Below, piece by piece: positions 1 to 10,341 of a stretch of DNA of 64,000 nucleotides; positions within the stretch are counted from its first letter, which is position 1, and each line of letters starts with the position of its first letter. The stretch is from contig NZ_JAHXYZ010000002.1 in NCBI RefSeq assembly GCF_019969685.1, positions 310,001 to 374,000 of the forward strand, written 5' to 3'. The notes beneath the pieces were generated by a model that saw only the letters and a list, made by a program, of their open reading frames with translations, had not been told where the DNA came from and made no database searches. The DNA is from Microbacterium sp. EST19A. Lineage in GTDB: Bacteria > Actinomycetota > Actinomycetes > Actinomycetales > Microbacteriaceae. The translations under genes and the position numbers were made by a program.

Positions 1-16
1 GGCGTAGAGTCGCCCC

Positions 17-679
17 ATGAGCGAAGTCACGGTCACCGTCCGCGGCGAGCACGAGGCGCGGGTCGCGCCGGAGCGCGCCACCATCAGCGTCAGCGTACGA
101 GCGGAAGGCCCCGAGCGCACCTCCGTCGTCGACCACGTCATGACGCTCGCCGAGCCGGTGCGCACCAGCATCACGCAACGAGCGGATGCCGGGGGCGTCG
201 TCGACTGGACGAGCAAGCGCCTCTCCGTGCGCGCGGAGCGCCCGTGGAACAACGAGGGCAAACGCCTCGCACCCGTGTACTACGCGAGCATCGACTTCAC
301 CGCGACCTTCGTCGAGGCATCCGAGCTCTCCATCTGGGTGTCGGACATCTCCCCTTGGGACGGCGTCGAGGTGGGCTGGGTGAACTGGCACCTGACCCCG
401 GAGACCAGCGCGCGCATCGAGCGCGAGGTCGCCGCGCAGGCGGTCGGCGTCGCCGTCACCCGCGCCGAGACCTACGCCCACGCACTCGGACGCAGCGAGG
501 TCACCCCGCTCGAGATCGCCGATGTCGGCCTGATCTCGAGCGGTCAGCCGTCTCCGGCCGCCCCCATGATGAAGGCACGCGGAGCCGCATTCAGTGCGGA
601 CTCGGGACCGGCTATGGAGTACGAACCCGAGGACATCGTGATCTCCGCGACCGTCGAGGCGCGGTTCCTGGCCAGCTGA
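17..679 (+). CDS. SIMPL (DUF541) domain protein
   Basis: A 220-residue protein that fits the SIMPL/DUF541 family from end to end: an opening beta-strand with V-T-V-R-G, then a segment with alternating charged and hydrophobic residues, and a C-terminal strand with V-I-S-A-T-V-E-A-R-F. No signal peptide or membrane segment is visible, so this copy looks cytoplasmic, whereas many SIMPL proteins are periplasmic. The biochemical role of the family is poorly defined (some members are linked to oxidative stress or to kinase signalling). The ATG at 17 is the natural start, and the gene ends 7 bases before the convergent hflX stop. The family call is fairly sure; the function is unknown. Confidence 0.8.
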   Translation: MSEVTVTVRGEHEARVAPERATISVSVRAEGPERTSVVDHVMTLAEPVRTSITQRADAGGVVDWTSKRLSVRAERPWNNEGKRLAPVYYASIDFTATFVEASELSIWVSDISPWDGVEVGWVNWHLTPETSARIEREVAAQAVGVAVTRAETYAHALGRSEVTPLEIADVGLISSGQPSPAAPMMKARGAAFSADSGPAMEYEPEDIVISATVEARFLAS

Positions 680-685
680 GCGGAC

Positions 686-2197
686 TCAGACGGTCTGAGC
701 AAACGGCGCCAGGTCGGCAGCGAGACGCTCGGAGACCCGGGCGTGCACGGCAGTGCCGTCCTCCCGGTGCTCCACCGACAGCAGCATCCCGGTCTCGTGG
801 ATCGCCGCGATCAGGTCGCCGCGGTCATACGGGACAACCGCGTGCACCTCGACCGCCGGCTTCGGCAGCGCTTCCTCGATGGCTGTGCGGAGCTCGGCGA
901 TGCCTTCGCCCGACCGTGACGACACGAAATGGGCGTGCGGCTGCAGGCCGCGGAGCACCATCCGCTCGTCGTCGCCGATGAGGTCGGCCTTGTTGAAGAC
1001 CACGATCTCCGGCAGGTCGCGCACGCCGACATCGCCCATCACATCGCGCACCGTCTGGAGCTGACCGGCAGGATCAGGGTGCGATCCGTCGACGACGTGC
1101 AGGACGACGTCAGCCTGACCCACCTCCTCCAGCGTCGAGCGGAACGCCTCGACCAGCTGATGCGGCAGGTTGCGCACGAAGCCCACGGTGTCGGTGATCG
1201 TGTAGACACGACCGTCCTCGGTCTCCGAACGGCGCACAGTGGCGTCCAGGGTCGCGAAGAGCGCGTTCTCGACGAGCACGCCCGCGCTCGTGAGCGCGTT
1301 CAGCAGGCTGGACTTGCCGGCGTTCGTGTACCCCGCGATCGCCACGGAAGGGATGGTGTTGCGCTTGCGCTCCGCACGCTTGGCCTCGCGAGCCGGACCG
1401 AAATCACGGATCTGCCGACGCAGCAGGGCCATCTTCGTGCGGATGCGACGACGATCGAGCTCGATCTTCGTCTCACCCGGACCACGGGAACCCATTCCGG
1501 CGCCTCCGGCTCCGACCTGTCCACCGGCCTGACGGCTCATCGAGTCGCCCCAGCCGCGGAGGCGGGGAAGCAGGTACTCCAGCTGCGCGAGCTCGACCTG
1601 GGCCTTGCCCTCTCGGCTCTTGGCATGCTGGCTGAAGATGTCGAGGATGACGGTGGTGCGGTCGATGACCTTGACCTTGACCACGTCTTCCAGAGCACGC
1701 CGCTGGCTCGGTGCGAGCTCGGTGTCGGCGATCACGGTGTCAGCGCCGACGGCCGCGACGATGTCCTTCAGCTCCTGCGCCTTGCCGCGGCCGAGATAGG
1801 TGGCGGCATCCGGGTGCGGGCGACGCTGCAGTACACCGTCGAGCACGACGGCACCGGCGGTCTCCGCGAGGGCGGCGAGCTCGCGCAGCGAGTTCTCCGC
1901 ATCCTCCTGTGCACCCTGGGGGTAGACGCCCACGAGCACGACGTTCTCCAGCCGGAGCTGGCGGTACTCGACCTCGGTGACGTCTTCGAGCTCGGTCGAC
2001 AGGCCGCCGACGCGACGCAGCGCATGGCGATCCTCGAGATCCCACTGGTTGCCGTCCGTGGTCGAGTGCGCAGCGGTCGAGTCGCTCTGCAGCGCCTGTG
2101 CGGCGCCGAAGACGCGCACCTCGGAGCGCTTCTCTGCGTTCGCGAGCACGCGGTCGAGCGCCTCGTCATCGGTGGAGTGTGTGGTGGTCTCCGTCAT
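686..2197 (-). CDS. hflX: GTPase HflX
   Basis: Ribosome-associated GTPase that splits stalled or heat-damaged 70S ribosomes. The 503 residues contain the glycine-rich linker typical of HflX (about 223-241, with G-S-R-G-P-G-E-T), a P-loop G-Y-T-N-A-G-K-S at 289-296, the G3 motif D-T-V-G at 336-339 and the G4 motif N-K-A-D at 402-405. The N-terminal domain (about 80-220) includes Y-L-G-R-G-K. The N-terminus is about 60 residues longer and low in complexity, as in other actinobacterial copies. It opens the minus-strand housekeeping cluster and is divergent from the methyltransferase gene at 2265. Conserved actinobacterial gene order (hflX beside dapF and miaA) supports the call. Confidence 0.97.
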   Translation of the reverse strand: MTETTTHSTDDEALDRVLANAEKRSEVRVFGAAQALQSDSTAAHSTTDGNQWDLEDRHALRRVGGLSTELEDVTEVEYRQLRLENVVLVGVYPQGAQEDAENSLRELAALAETAGAVVLDGVLQRRPHPDAATYLGRGKAQELKDIVAAVGADTVIADTELAPSQRRALEDVVKVKVIDRTTVILDIFSQHAKSREGKAQVELAQLEYLLPRLRGWGDSMSRQAGGQVGAGGAGMGSRGPGETKIELDRRRIRTKMALLRRQIRDFGPAREAKRAERKRNTIPSVAIAGYTNAGKSSLLNALTSAGVLVENALFATLDATVRRSETEDGRVYTITDTVGFVRNLPHQLVEAFRSTLEEVGQADVVLHVVDGSHPDPAGQLQTVRDVMGDVGVRDLPEIVVFNKADLIGDDERMVLRGLQPHAHFVSSRSGEGIAELRTAIEEALPKPAVEVHAVVPYDRGDLIAAIHETGMLLSVEHREDGTAVHARVSERLAADLAPFAQTV

Positions 2198-2264
2198 CCG
2201 TTCCTGATCTCTGCTTTCGTTGCGAGCCTTAACCTTAGCCCGGGGTGTCCGGTACGCTCACCGT

Positions 2265-2906
2265 ATGGGGTCTGAACACTACTTCACTGCGGCCCCGGCA
2301 AGCCCCGAGAATCTGCGATCGATCCGTGTGTCGCTCGCAGGCCGTGAGCTGGATGTCACCACCGCAGGTGGCGTCTTCAGCCCGGATCGGCTGGATGCCG
2401 GCACCGCAGTGCTCCTCGCCAACATGCCCCCGGTCCCTCCGGGCGGCAATCTGCTGGACCTCGGGAGCGGCTGGGGTCCGATCACCCTGTCGATGGCCAT
2501 CGCCGCGCCGCACGCGACCGTGTGGGCCGTCGATGTGAACGAGCGAGCCCTCGATCTCGTGCGCCGCAATGCTGCAGCGCTCGGTCTCACCAATGTCAAC
2601 GCATCGCTGCCCGGCGATGTTCCCGACGACGTCACGTTCCGCACGATCCGATCCAATCCCCCGATCCGCGTCGGCAAGAACGAGTTGCACGGACTGCTCG
2701 AACGCTGGATACCCCGACTGGACGACCGCAGCGACGCCTGGCTCGTGGTGCAGCGGAACCTGGGTGCGGATTCTCTGCAGCGCTGGATCGGGGCGACGTT
2801 CCACCCGGGCTACAGCGTCTTCCGCACGGCGACCGGCAAGGGCTACCGCATCCTCAAGGTGCGCAAGCACGGCACGCCTGCGACGGAGCCGATCGTCGTC
2901 AGCTGA
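2265..2906 (+). CDS. Class I SAM-dependent methyltransferase (RsmC-like)
   Basis: A 213-residue Rossmann-fold methyltransferase. SAM-binding motif I is L-D-L-G-S-G-W-G-P at 64-72, the acidic motif II is A-V-D-V-N at 88-92, and N-P-P-I-R-V-G at 131-137 is the catalytic N-P-P motif of RsmC/RlmG-type nucleobase amino-methyltransferases. The protein is about half the length of E. coli RsmC and matches its catalytic half, which is the usual actinobacterial form. A TTG at 2220 lies in frame, but ATG 2265 begins right where the homologous region does (M-G-S-E-H-Y-F). The rRNA target is inferred from the family only. Confidence 0.85.
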   Translation: MGSEHYFTAAPASPENLRSIRVSLAGRELDVTTAGGVFSPDRLDAGTAVLLANMPPVPPGGNLLDLGSGWGPITLSMAIAAPHATVWAVDVNERALDLVRRNAAALGLTNVNASLPGDVPDDVTFRTIRSNPPIRVGKNELHGLLERWIPRLDDRSDAWLVVQRNLGADSLQRWIGATFHPGYSVFRTATGKGYRILKVRKHGTPATEPIVVS

Positions 2907-2924
2907 GCCCGGCGCGCACGTCGC

Positions 2925-3797
2925 TCAGAGGAGGTCGACCTCGCCCTGGTACACGAGCTGCGCGGGACCGGCCAGTCCGACGTGTTCACCGTCTTCCGCC
3001 GGGAACATGCGCACACTCAGCGTGCCGCCGGGTACTTCGACCTGCCAGTTGTTCGGCGCCTGCTCGCCCGCCCAGTACCGCACCGCGAGGGCGGTCGCAG
3101 CGATCCCGGTGCCGCAGCTGAGCGTCTCGCCGACTCCGCGCTCATGGACGCGCATGCTCACGTGGCCGATGCCGTCACGCACCAGCGGCTCACCCGGAAC
3201 GACGAACTCGATGTTCGCACCGGCGGGCAGCACGGGGTCGAGATCCGGCGCGCGGTGCAGTTCGACGGATGCGAGCTCGGCCTCCGACGCCAGAGCGACG
3301 ACCACGTGGGGGTTGCCGACGTCGATCCCCAGGCCCGGGCGTGTGACGGGCAGCCCGTCGACGCGCACGAGGGGGTCGTCGCCGGAGAGCTTCCAGAGTC
3401 CCAGATCGACCTGGTATCCCGTTGCGCTCCGCGTCACGTCGCGAACGCCGGCCCTCGTGCCGATCGGCAGCGTCGAGCCCTGTTCGATGGTCGCGAATCC
3501 GGCGCGGACGAGGAAGTGGGCGAAGACCCGGATGCCGTTGCCGCACATCTCGGCGATCGAGCCGTCGGCGTTGCGATAGTCCATGAACCATTCGGCGTCG
3601 GGTTCTTCGGCGAGAGCCGCCGCCCCCTCGGGGAGGGCCGATGACCGCACCACACGCAGGATGCCGTCGGCTCCGATGCCGAAGTGCCGGTCGCAGAGCA
3701 CGGCGACCTGCTCGACCGTCAGATCGAGCTCCCCGTCAGGGTCGGCGATGATGATGAAGTCATTGCCCGTGCCGTGTCCCTTGGTGAATGCGACCAT
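2925..3797 (-). CDS. dapF: Diaminopimelate epimerase
   Basis: Converts LL- to meso-diaminopimelate in lysine and cell-wall precursor synthesis without a cofactor. The 290 residues have the two-lobed epimerase fold with one catalytic cysteine per lobe: C85 in M-C-G-N-G-I-R and C228 in S-C-G-T-G-I. The N-terminal signature G-H-G-T-G-N-D-F is at 7-14. With dapA at 16001 and dapB at 21569 this window carries three DAP-pathway genes. Its place between the methyltransferase and the miaA/miaB group follows the order known from mycobacteria and other actinobacteria. Confidence 0.97.
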   Translation of the reverse strand: MVAFTKGHGTGNDFIIIADPDGELDLTVEQVAVLCDRHFGIGADGILRVVRSSALPEGAAALAEEPDAEWFMDYRNADGSIAEMCGNGIRVFAHFLVRAGFATIEQGSTLPIGTRAGVRDVTRSATGYQVDLGLWKLSGDDPLVRVDGLPVTRPGLGIDVGNPHVVVALASEAELASVELHRAPDLDPVLPAGANIEFVVPGEPLVRDGIGHVSMRVHERGVGETLSCGTGIAATALAVRYWAGEQAPNNWQVEVPGGTLSVRMFPAEDGEHVGLAGPAQLVYQGEVDLL

Positions 3798-3841
3798 GAG
3801 CCCAGTCTAGGGATTGCGAAAGGCGTGCCGGAACGCGTGGA

Positions 3842-4369
3842 TCAGCCGCGCAGCACCCGGTAGCGCCCGCACAGGAAGTTGCGGTTGCGGGCGACCTCGA
3901 GCAGCTCGAGATCGAGCGCGCGCGGCAGCAGCGGAGCGCCGGAGCCGAGCGTCACGGGTGCGTACTGCACCCACACCTCGTCGAGCAGCCCCGCGTCGGC
4001 GAACTGGCCGGCGAGGTCTCCCCCGCCGATGACCCAGAGATCCTTATCGCCCGCTGCCTCGACCATCTCGGCGTGCACGCCCGCGATATCGCCCTGAGTG
4101 AGACGGATGTCGGCCCCGTCCGGGATCTCGAGCTCGCGATGCGTGAAGACCCAGGCCGGTTGCGCGTACCCCCAGCGGCCCTCCTCGTGCTGCATCACCC
4201 ATTCGTAGGTGGATGCCCCCATCGCCAGCGCACCAATTGTCTTCTCGAACCCCTGATACGCCATCGGGCCATCAGGGTCGATGTCCTGCTTCAGCAACCA
4301 GTCGAGGGAATGATCTGCCGTCGCGATGAACCCGTCGAGACTGGACGCCGTGAAGAAGTGTGTCGTCAT
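3842..4369 (-). CDS. Dihydrofolate reductase family protein (RibD C-terminal-like)
   Basis: A 175-residue protein of the RibD-C/DHFR-like reductase family: T-A-S-S-L-D-G-F-I-A near the N-terminus, G-A-S-T-Y-E-W in the middle and W-V-I-G-G-G-D-L-A-G in the nucleotide-binding part. These stand-alone proteins resemble YyaP/YwjB and presumably use NADPH; the substrate is not known. It is distinct from the true DfrA at 18206. The reading frame stays open to 4459, overlapping miaA, but the ATG at 4369 begins exactly at the family's usual start (M-T-T-H-F-F-T-A-S-S). Confidence 0.85.
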   Translation of the reverse strand: MTTHFFTASSLDGFIATADHSLDWLLKQDIDPDGPMAYQGFEKTIGALAMGASTYEWVMQHEEGRWGYAQPAWVFTHRELEIPDGADIRLTQGDIAGVHAEMVEAAGDKDLWVIGGGDLAGQFADAGLLDEVWVQYAPVTLGSGAPLLPRALDLELLEVARNRNFLCGRYRVLRG

Positions 4370-4413
4370 GCCCGACAGCATGCCAGCGGCCACCGACATC
4401 GGGCGGTGGGGGT

Positions 4414-5328
4414 TCAGGCGTCGAGGATCTCCCCCGCGCCGACGGGCGCGTCCTGCCATTCGACCTCGCGGTAGCGCTTGAACCAGGAGACCTGGCGCCG
4501 GGCATACCGGCGCGTGAGCGCCTGCGTCTCGCCGATCGCCTCACCCTCGGACAGACGGCCGTCGAGCTGTTCCAGCGCCTGCGAGTAGCCGATCGCGCGG
4601 CTCGCGGTGGCGCCGCGTTCGAGACCCCGGTCGCGGAGGTCGGCGACCTCACGGACGAGCCCTGCCTCCCACATCCGATCGACGCGTGCATCGAGCCGCT
4701 CGACCAGGTCCGCGCGGTCGACGCGCAGACCGATCATGCGGGTGCGCGGATGCCAGAGAACCGGGTGCTCGGGAAGCACGGCGCCATGGGTCTCGTTCCC
4801 CTGCTCCAGCACCTCCAGGGCGCGGATCACACGGCGACCGTTGCGGGGATCGACCCGGGCCGCGGTCTCCGGATCAAGAGTCCGGAGACGCGCGAGGAGG
4901 GCGTCGAGGCCGTCGGACTCCAGCTCGCGCTCGAGGCGCTCGCGGATCGCCGGATCACGGGGCGGGAAGTGGAACTCGTACACGACGCTCGACACGTAGA
5001 GACCGGAGCCGCCGACCAGGATCGCGTCGCCACCGCGCTCGTGGATGGCCGCGATGGACGTGCGCGCCAGCGGCTGATACCAGGCGACCGCGGCCTCCTG
5101 ATCGACCTCGCGCACATCGAAGAGATGATGCGGGATGCCCCTGCGTTCGGCGACGGGGAGCTTCGCGGTGCCGATGTCCATGCCGCGGTACAGCTGCATG
5201 GCATCGGCATTGACGATCTCCGCAGGATTACCCTGCGCGCGCAGGGCTTCAGCGAGGTCGAGAGCGAGGTCGCTCTTACCGGTGCCGGTCGCGCCGACGA
5301 TGGCCCAGAGTCGTGGCCCGGCGGTCAC
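4414..5328 (-). CDS. miaA: tRNA dimethylallyltransferase
   Basis: Adds the isopentenyl group to A37 of tRNAs that read codons starting with U; MiaB then methylthiolates the product. The P-loop G-A-T-G-T-G-K-S is at 12-19, followed by [17 protein letters not shown] at 40-56, where most MiaA proteins have D-S-M-Q. I chose the GTG at 5328 because it overlaps the miaB stop by 4 bases (GTGA) and places the P-loop at the normal distance; the frame is open further upstream to 5406 but that part is the miaB C-terminus in another frame. Length 304 residues is typical. Confidence 0.96.
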   Translation of the reverse strand: MTAGPRLWAIVGATGTGKSDLALDLAEALRAQGNPAEIVNADAMQLYRGMDIGTAKLPVAERRGIPHHLFDVREVDQEAAVAWYQPLARTSIAAIHERGGDAILVGGSGLYVSSVVYEFHFPPRDPAIRERLERELESDGLDALLARLRTLDPETAARVDPRNGRRVIRALEVLEQGNETHGAVLPEHPVLWHPRTRMIGLRVDRADLVERLDARVDRMWEAGLVREVADLRDRGLERGATASRAIGYSQALEQLDGRLSEGEAIGETQALTRRYARRQVSWFKRYREVEWQDAPVGAGEILDA

Positions 5329-6872
5329 ACGCCGACGCGCAGGGTCGGCAGTCCGAGCGAGACGGCACGCGGCCCGCCGTCTGACGCCGGTGCCGGCACC
5401 GCGCACGACTCGGACTGGGCGCGATCCCAGGCGTCGCCGCCGCGTGTGCGACGGATGCGCAGCGGTGCGCCCGTGGGGTCGTCGGCGAGCAGGTGGAAGG
5501 GAGCCGCGTGGGTGACGGTCACGGTGACGACGTCTCCCGGCCGCGGAAGGTCGGAACCGGGCGTCACCTCGAAGTGGACGAGGCGGTTGTCTTCGCCGCG
5601 ACCGGTGAGACGGTGCGTCTCCGCGTCTTTCTTGCCCTCGCCCGTCGAGACGAGCACTTCGATCTCGCGCCCGATCTGCTTCTGATTCTCTTCGAGCGAG
5701 ATGCGCTCCTGGAGGGCGATCAGGCGGTTGTACCGCGCCTGGACGATCTCCTTCGGCACCTGGTCCTCCATCGTGGCGGCAGGCGTGCCCTCGCGGATGG
5801 AGTACTGGAAGGTGAAGGCACCGGAGAAGCGGGCCTGCTCGACGACGCGCATCGTGTCTTCGAAGTCTTCCTCGGTCTCGCCCGGGAATCCGACGATGAT
5901 GTCGGTCGTGATCGCGGCGTGCGGGATGCGCTCACGCACCCGGTCGAGGATGCCGAGGAACCGTTCGCTGCGGTACGACCGTCGCATCGCCTTGAGGATG
6001 CGGTCGCTGCCGGACTGCAGCGGCATGTGCAGCTGGGGCATCACGCTGGGGGTCTCGGCCATGGCGTCGATGACGTCGTCGGTGAAGGCGGCAGGGTGCG
6101 GACTGGTGAAGCGGATGCGCTCGAGACCGTCGATCTCGCCGGCCGCCCGGAGGAGTTTGCCGAACGCCTGGCGGTCACCGAACTCGACGCCGTAGGAGTT
6201 CACGTTCTGTCCGAGCAGGGTGACCTCGATCGCGCCGTCGTCGACGAGCAGGCGGATCTCGTTCAGGATGTCGCCGGGGCGGCGGTCCTTCTCCTTGCCG
6301 CGCAGGCTCGGGACGATGCAGAACGTGCAGGTGTTGTTGCAGCCGACCGAGATCGACACCCAGCCGCTGTGCGCGGAGTCCCGCTTCGTCGGCAGTGTCG
6401 ACGGGAAGACCTCGAGCGACTCGAGGATCTCCAGCTCTGCATCGCCGTTGTGCCGGGCGCGCTCGAGCAGACCGGGGAGGGAGCCCATGTTGTGCGTGCC
6501 GAACACCACGTCGACCCAAGGAGCCTTGTCGAGGACGGCCTGCTTGTCCATCTGCGCGAGGCATCCGCCGACGGCGATCTGCATGCCGTCCTTTCGGCGC
6601 TTCACGGAGGCGAGGTGGCCGAGCGTGCCGTAGAGCTTTCCTGCGGCGTTGTCGCGGACCGCACAGGTGTTGATGATCACGACGTCGGCCTCAGTGCCTT
6701 CGCCCGCCCGCACGTAACCGGCACTTTCCAGCGAACCGGAGAGCCTCTCGGAATCGTGGACGTTCATCTGACACCCGAAGGTGCGCACTTCGTATGATCG
6801 CTGTCGGCCGTCGACATCGATGGCCGCCGACGACGCGCTGATGATCGTCGGTTCGCTCCGCGGGATAGTCAT
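5325..6872 (-). CDS. miaB: tRNA-2-methylthio-N6-dimethylallyladenosine synthase
   Basis: Radical-SAM methylthiotransferase that converts i6A37 to ms2i6A37 in tRNA. The N-terminal domain carries three cluster cysteines (C34, C70, C104) and the radical-SAM motif C-x3-C-x2-C is C178/C182/C185; a C-terminal TRAM-like region follows (about 375-450). Frame-compatible ATGs lie at 6899, 6878 and 6872; 6872 is preferred because a GGGA sequence sits 5 bases before it. The C-terminus extends about 60 residues past the TRAM domain and overlaps the miaA start by 4 bases, so the two modification enzymes are translationally coupled. Confidence 0.97.
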   Translation of the reverse strand: MTIPRSEPTIISASSAAIDVDGRQRSYEVRTFGCQMNVHDSERLSGSLESAGYVRAGEGTEADVVIINTCAVRDNAAGKLYGTLGHLASVKRRKDGMQIAVGGCLAQMDKQAVLDKAPWVDVVFGTHNMGSLPGLLERARHNGDAELEILESLEVFPSTLPTKRDSAHSGWVSISVGCNNTCTFCIVPSLRGKEKDRRPGDILNEIRLLVDDGAIEVTLLGQNVNSYGVEFGDRQAFGKLLRAAGEIDGLERIRFTSPHPAAFTDDVIDAMAETPSVMPQLHMPLQSGSDRILKAMRRSYRSERFLGILDRVRERIPHAAITTDIIVGFPGETEEDFEDTMRVVEQARFSGAFTFQYSIREGTPAATMEDQVPKEIVQARYNRLIALQERISLEENQKQIGREIEVLVSTGEGKKDAETHRLTGRGEDNRLVHFEVTPGSDLPRPGDVVTVTVTHAAPFHLLADDPTGAPLRIRRTRGGDAWDRAQSESCAVPAPASDGGPRAVSLGLPTLRVGV

Positions 6873-6919
6873 GATCATCCCATTGTACGAGCGGATCACG
6901 GGCCTCGGAGCGAGTCGCC

Positions 6920-7833
6920 TCAGTCGGAATCCACGAACCGCACGCCCGACGAGGACCCGCCCGACGACACCTCGCGCAGAGCCGTCTTCGCGGCGTTCAT
7001 CGCGACGGAACCGTTGTATCCGCGGCGCGCCAGTTGTCCGATGAGGCGACGAAGTGCCGTGTCGTTGTCGAGACGGCCCATCGATCGCGCCTTCGTCCGC
7101 GCGAAGTCCAGAGCCCGCTCGGCATCGTCGTCGGGGAGTTCGTCGAGCGCAGCGTCGATGACGTCGCGCGGAAGGCCCCGCTGAGACAGGGCACGGGACA
7201 GCGCGACGCGTCCCTGCCCCCTGCGCTCCACGCCGGACGAGACGAGCAGACCGGCGAGGACCGCGTCGTCGAGATAGTGCCGGCGGCTGAAGTCGTCGAT
7301 CACGTCGTCGATCTGATCCGCCGGGAGTCCATGCCCTCTCAGGACCAGCCGAGCCTCGGAGATCGACAGCGACTTGGCGCGCAGCTTACGAAGGAGAGAC
7401 TCTTCTGCTGTGGAGCGGATCTCGTCAGGAGACGGACCCGACGCGGGATCCTCGCCGTCCAATGCGGCGTTGAGCTCGCGCAGGGCGCGAAGCCTCGGCG
7501 CGGACTTCTCCGCCAGTGACCTCTCCCCCGCGGACTTCTCCGCCGGTGACTCTTCGGCCGCTGCCCTCGCGGCCGCGCCTCGGGCCGGGTGGCGATCGCT
7601 CGGGGTTCCGACCTCTCGGTCGTCGCCGATCGGCGTCGGCTCGGGCGCACCGTCCCACGTCGAGCGCCACAGCCCGGAATCGCCGGTACGGCGAGGCACG
7701 ACCTTTTCGGCGTCGGCGGATTCGGCAGCAGAAGGCTTCACCGAGGGCACCTTCTCAGGACCGGGCGTCTTCCTGCCGAAGAGAGGGATGATGGGGGCGA
7801 TCCGCTCGGAATCGCCCCCACGTGTGTCACTCA

Positions 7834-7834
<1 letters not shown>
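6920..7834 (-). CDS. recX: Regulatory protein RecX
   Basis: Inhibits RecA filament growth. The RecX helical repeats occupy the C-terminal part (about 140-300; [28 protein letters not shown]). At 304 residues it is much longer than the usual 150-200: the first roughly 130 residues are an acidic/basic low-complexity extension containing a 10-residue repeat ([10 protein letters not shown] / A-E-K-S-A), encoded by 30-bp direct repeats near 7500-7550. Its ATG shares one base with the recA stop (TGATG), so translation is coupled to recA. Confidence 0.95.
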
Positions 7835-8889
<1,055 letters not shown>

Positions 8890-9083
8890 GGTCTGCTCCT
8901 TCTGCTCGCGTGGTGCCGCCTGTAGGCTGCCGCGGCGCTCCCGATTGGGAGCAACTCTCCGACAAGGCGTATGGCTCTGGGCCTGTTCTTCACCGTAGAA
9001 GGAGCCACCGACATTGCATCGGCATTTCCATGAACTGTGCGGAACGAAACTCAGTGACCACTTGTGCAGAAGACTACGCCCGC

Positions 9084-9100
9084 TTCGAACGGATCTTCGA
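9084..9100. promoter_or_regulatory. LexA (SOS) box upstream of recA
   Basis: The sequence TTCGAACGGATCTTCGA is an interrupted palindrome (TCGAA...TTCGA). Compared with the actinobacterial/Bacillus-type SOS box CGAACRNRYGTTYG it differs at one position (C in place of the central G). It lies in the 267-base gap upstream of recA and is the only such match I saw there. LexA control of recA is established in actinobacteria; binding here is inferred. Confidence 0.7.
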
Positions 9101-9102
9101 CA

Positions 9103-9122
9103 ACACGCCGTGATCGGCGTGT
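9103..9122. terminator. Small hairpin downstream of the DUF3046 gene
   Basis: Perfect 8-bp inverted repeat ACACGCCG/CGGCGTGT with a 4-base loop, between the DUF3046 stop and the recA promoter region, directly beside the SOS box. No clear T-run follows on the minus strand, so it may be a weak terminator for the clgR-DUF3046 transcript or a structural element of the recA leader. Confidence 0.4.
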
Positions 9123-9156
9123 CGGAGTCCGCACGACTCGAACGCGAAGAAGCCGG

Positions 9157-9381
9157 TCAGCGCCGGCGCGGTTCCTGCCGTCCGACGCCATGACGGCGAT
9201 TCTCGGGAACGTCCATCTCGGCGCACAGCGCGAGCCAGATCTCCCGGGGCGGGGTTCCGTCGGAGAGGGCCTCGAGCGCCGTGCGATTGTCGAGCGCGCC
9301 GAGGACGAGATCGTTCACCAGCGAAGACGCTCGCGCCTGGAACTCCGTGTCGACGGCGCGGAGGAACTCACTGCGACGCAT
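9157..9381 (-). CDS. DUF3046 domain-containing protein
   Basis: A 74-residue protein with the DUF3046 pattern: M-R-x-S-E-F at the N-terminus, a central L-V-N-D-L-V-L-G-A-L helix and W-L-A-L-C-A-E-M-D-V-P-E-N-R-R near the end. The family is almost confined to Actinobacteria and typically sits between clgR and recA, exactly as here. No function is known. It starts 21 bases after the clgR stop and is probably co-transcribed with it. Confidence 0.9.
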   Translation of the reverse strand: MRRSEFLRAVDTEFQARASSLVNDLVLGALDNRTALEALSDGTPPREIWLALCAEMDVPENRRHGVGRQEPRRR

Positions 9382-9402
9382 CGTGTCTCAGACCGACGGA
9401 GT

Positions 9403-9711
9403 TCAGCGGAGGGAGAGTTCAGGCTCGACCGACGCCACGAGGTCGTCGGGAACGACATCCGGGAACACCTGGATGCCCTCGAGCACGGAGATGCGATCGC
9501 CGACCTCGCGCATGATGATCGAGATGGGTACATCGAGTGCATCGGCGACCGAAGCGAGAATCTCGCTCGACGCCTCTTTCTGACCCCGCTCGACCTCACT
9601 GAGGTACCCGAGCGCGACAGAGGCCTTGCTTGCGACCTGCCGAAGGGTACGCCCCTTCTGCAGGCGGAAGTCCCTCAGCACATCGCCGATTTCCTGTCGT
9701 ACAAGAATCAT
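9403..9711 (-). CDS. clgR: XRE-family regulator ClgR
   Basis: A 102-residue single-domain Cro/C1-type helix-turn-helix protein; the HTH covers about 8-63 (R-T-L-R-Q-V-A-S-K-A, then L-G-Y-L-S-E-V-E-R-G-Q-K-E-A-S). Sequence and position (between pgsA/cinA and recA) match ClgR, which activates clpP/clpC and other proteolysis and repair genes in Corynebacterium, Mycobacterium and Streptomyces. The short C-terminal tail ends in L-S-L-R; in Streptomyces a C-terminal A-A motif is used for degradation, and that is absent here. A GGAGGTTCC sequence precedes the ATG. Confidence 0.9.
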   Translation of the reverse strand: MILVRQEIGDVLRDFRLQKGRTLRQVASKASVALGYLSEVERGQKEASSEILASVADALDVPISIIMREVGDRISVLEGIQVFPDVVPDDLVASVEPELSLR

Positions 9712-9852
9712 CGGAACCTCCTCCCCGTTCGATTCACCGAGTTCCCTCTCGATGAGACAGCCAGTCTAGTCCTCCTGGCTTGCACAGAATCTACTCTTGC
9801 ACTCTGTGGTTTCAATGTGAGCACATCAGTCATAACCGCAATGTGTGCGCCA

Positions 9853-10341
9853 CTATTCCTCGACCATCTCGAGCAGGAACGCGAGCGCTGCAGACACCGT
9901 CTGGGCGCGGATCGCCGCGCGATCTCCGACGAGATGCAGCTCCCTCGTCTGGGCCGCCACGGGAGTGACGACGCCCACGTGGACGGTGCCGACCGGCTGT
10001 CCGTCGGGCGACTCCGGCCCTGCGATGCCGGTGGTCGCGATCCCGACGTCGGCTGCTCGTCCGGCCACGGACACGACGCCTCTGACCCCGTCGGCCATCT
10101 CGCGGGCGACAGCCGGATGCACCGGCCCGTGCTGCGCCAGGAGTTCCGCGTCCACCCCGAGCACCGTGTGCTTGACAGGTGTGGCGTACGCGACCACTCC
10201 CCCGAGAAGTACGGCGGACGCGCCCGGCACCGACACCAGCTCCGCGCACACGGCACCGCCGGTGAGGGATTCCGCGACGCCCAGCGTCCAGCCACGACGC
10301 TCGAGTGCCGACAGCACCTGGGGCGCCAGGGCTTCGCTCAC
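9853..10341 (-). CDS. CinA C-terminal domain protein (nicotinamide-nucleotide amidohydrolase, PncC-type)
   Basis: A 162-residue stand-alone CinA-C domain, the part that deamidates nicotinamide mononucleotide in pyridine-nucleotide salvage. Visible motifs are V-A-E-S-L-T-G-G near residue 20, G-V-V-A-Y-A-T-P-V-K, and T-G-I-A-G-P-E with V-G-T-V-H-V-G. The MoaB-like N-terminal domain of full CinA is missing, as in most actinobacteria. The frame is open upstream, but GTG 10341 overlaps the pgsA stop by 4 bases (GTGA), which defines the start. Confidence 0.9.
   Translation of the reverse strand: MSEALAPQVLSALERRGWTLGVAESLTGGAVCAELVSVPGASAVLLGGVVAYATPVKHTVLGVDAELLAQHGPVHPAVAREMADGVRGVVSVAGRAADVGIATTGIAGPESPDGQPVGTVHVGVVTPVAAQTRELHLVGDRAAIRAQTVSAALAFLLEMVEE

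Noticed and set aside
929..2275. Long open frame on the plus strand opposite hflX (448 codons)
   Set aside because: It is the mirror of hflX codon structure in GC-rich DNA; no recognisable domain or start signal, and hflX has clear motifs.
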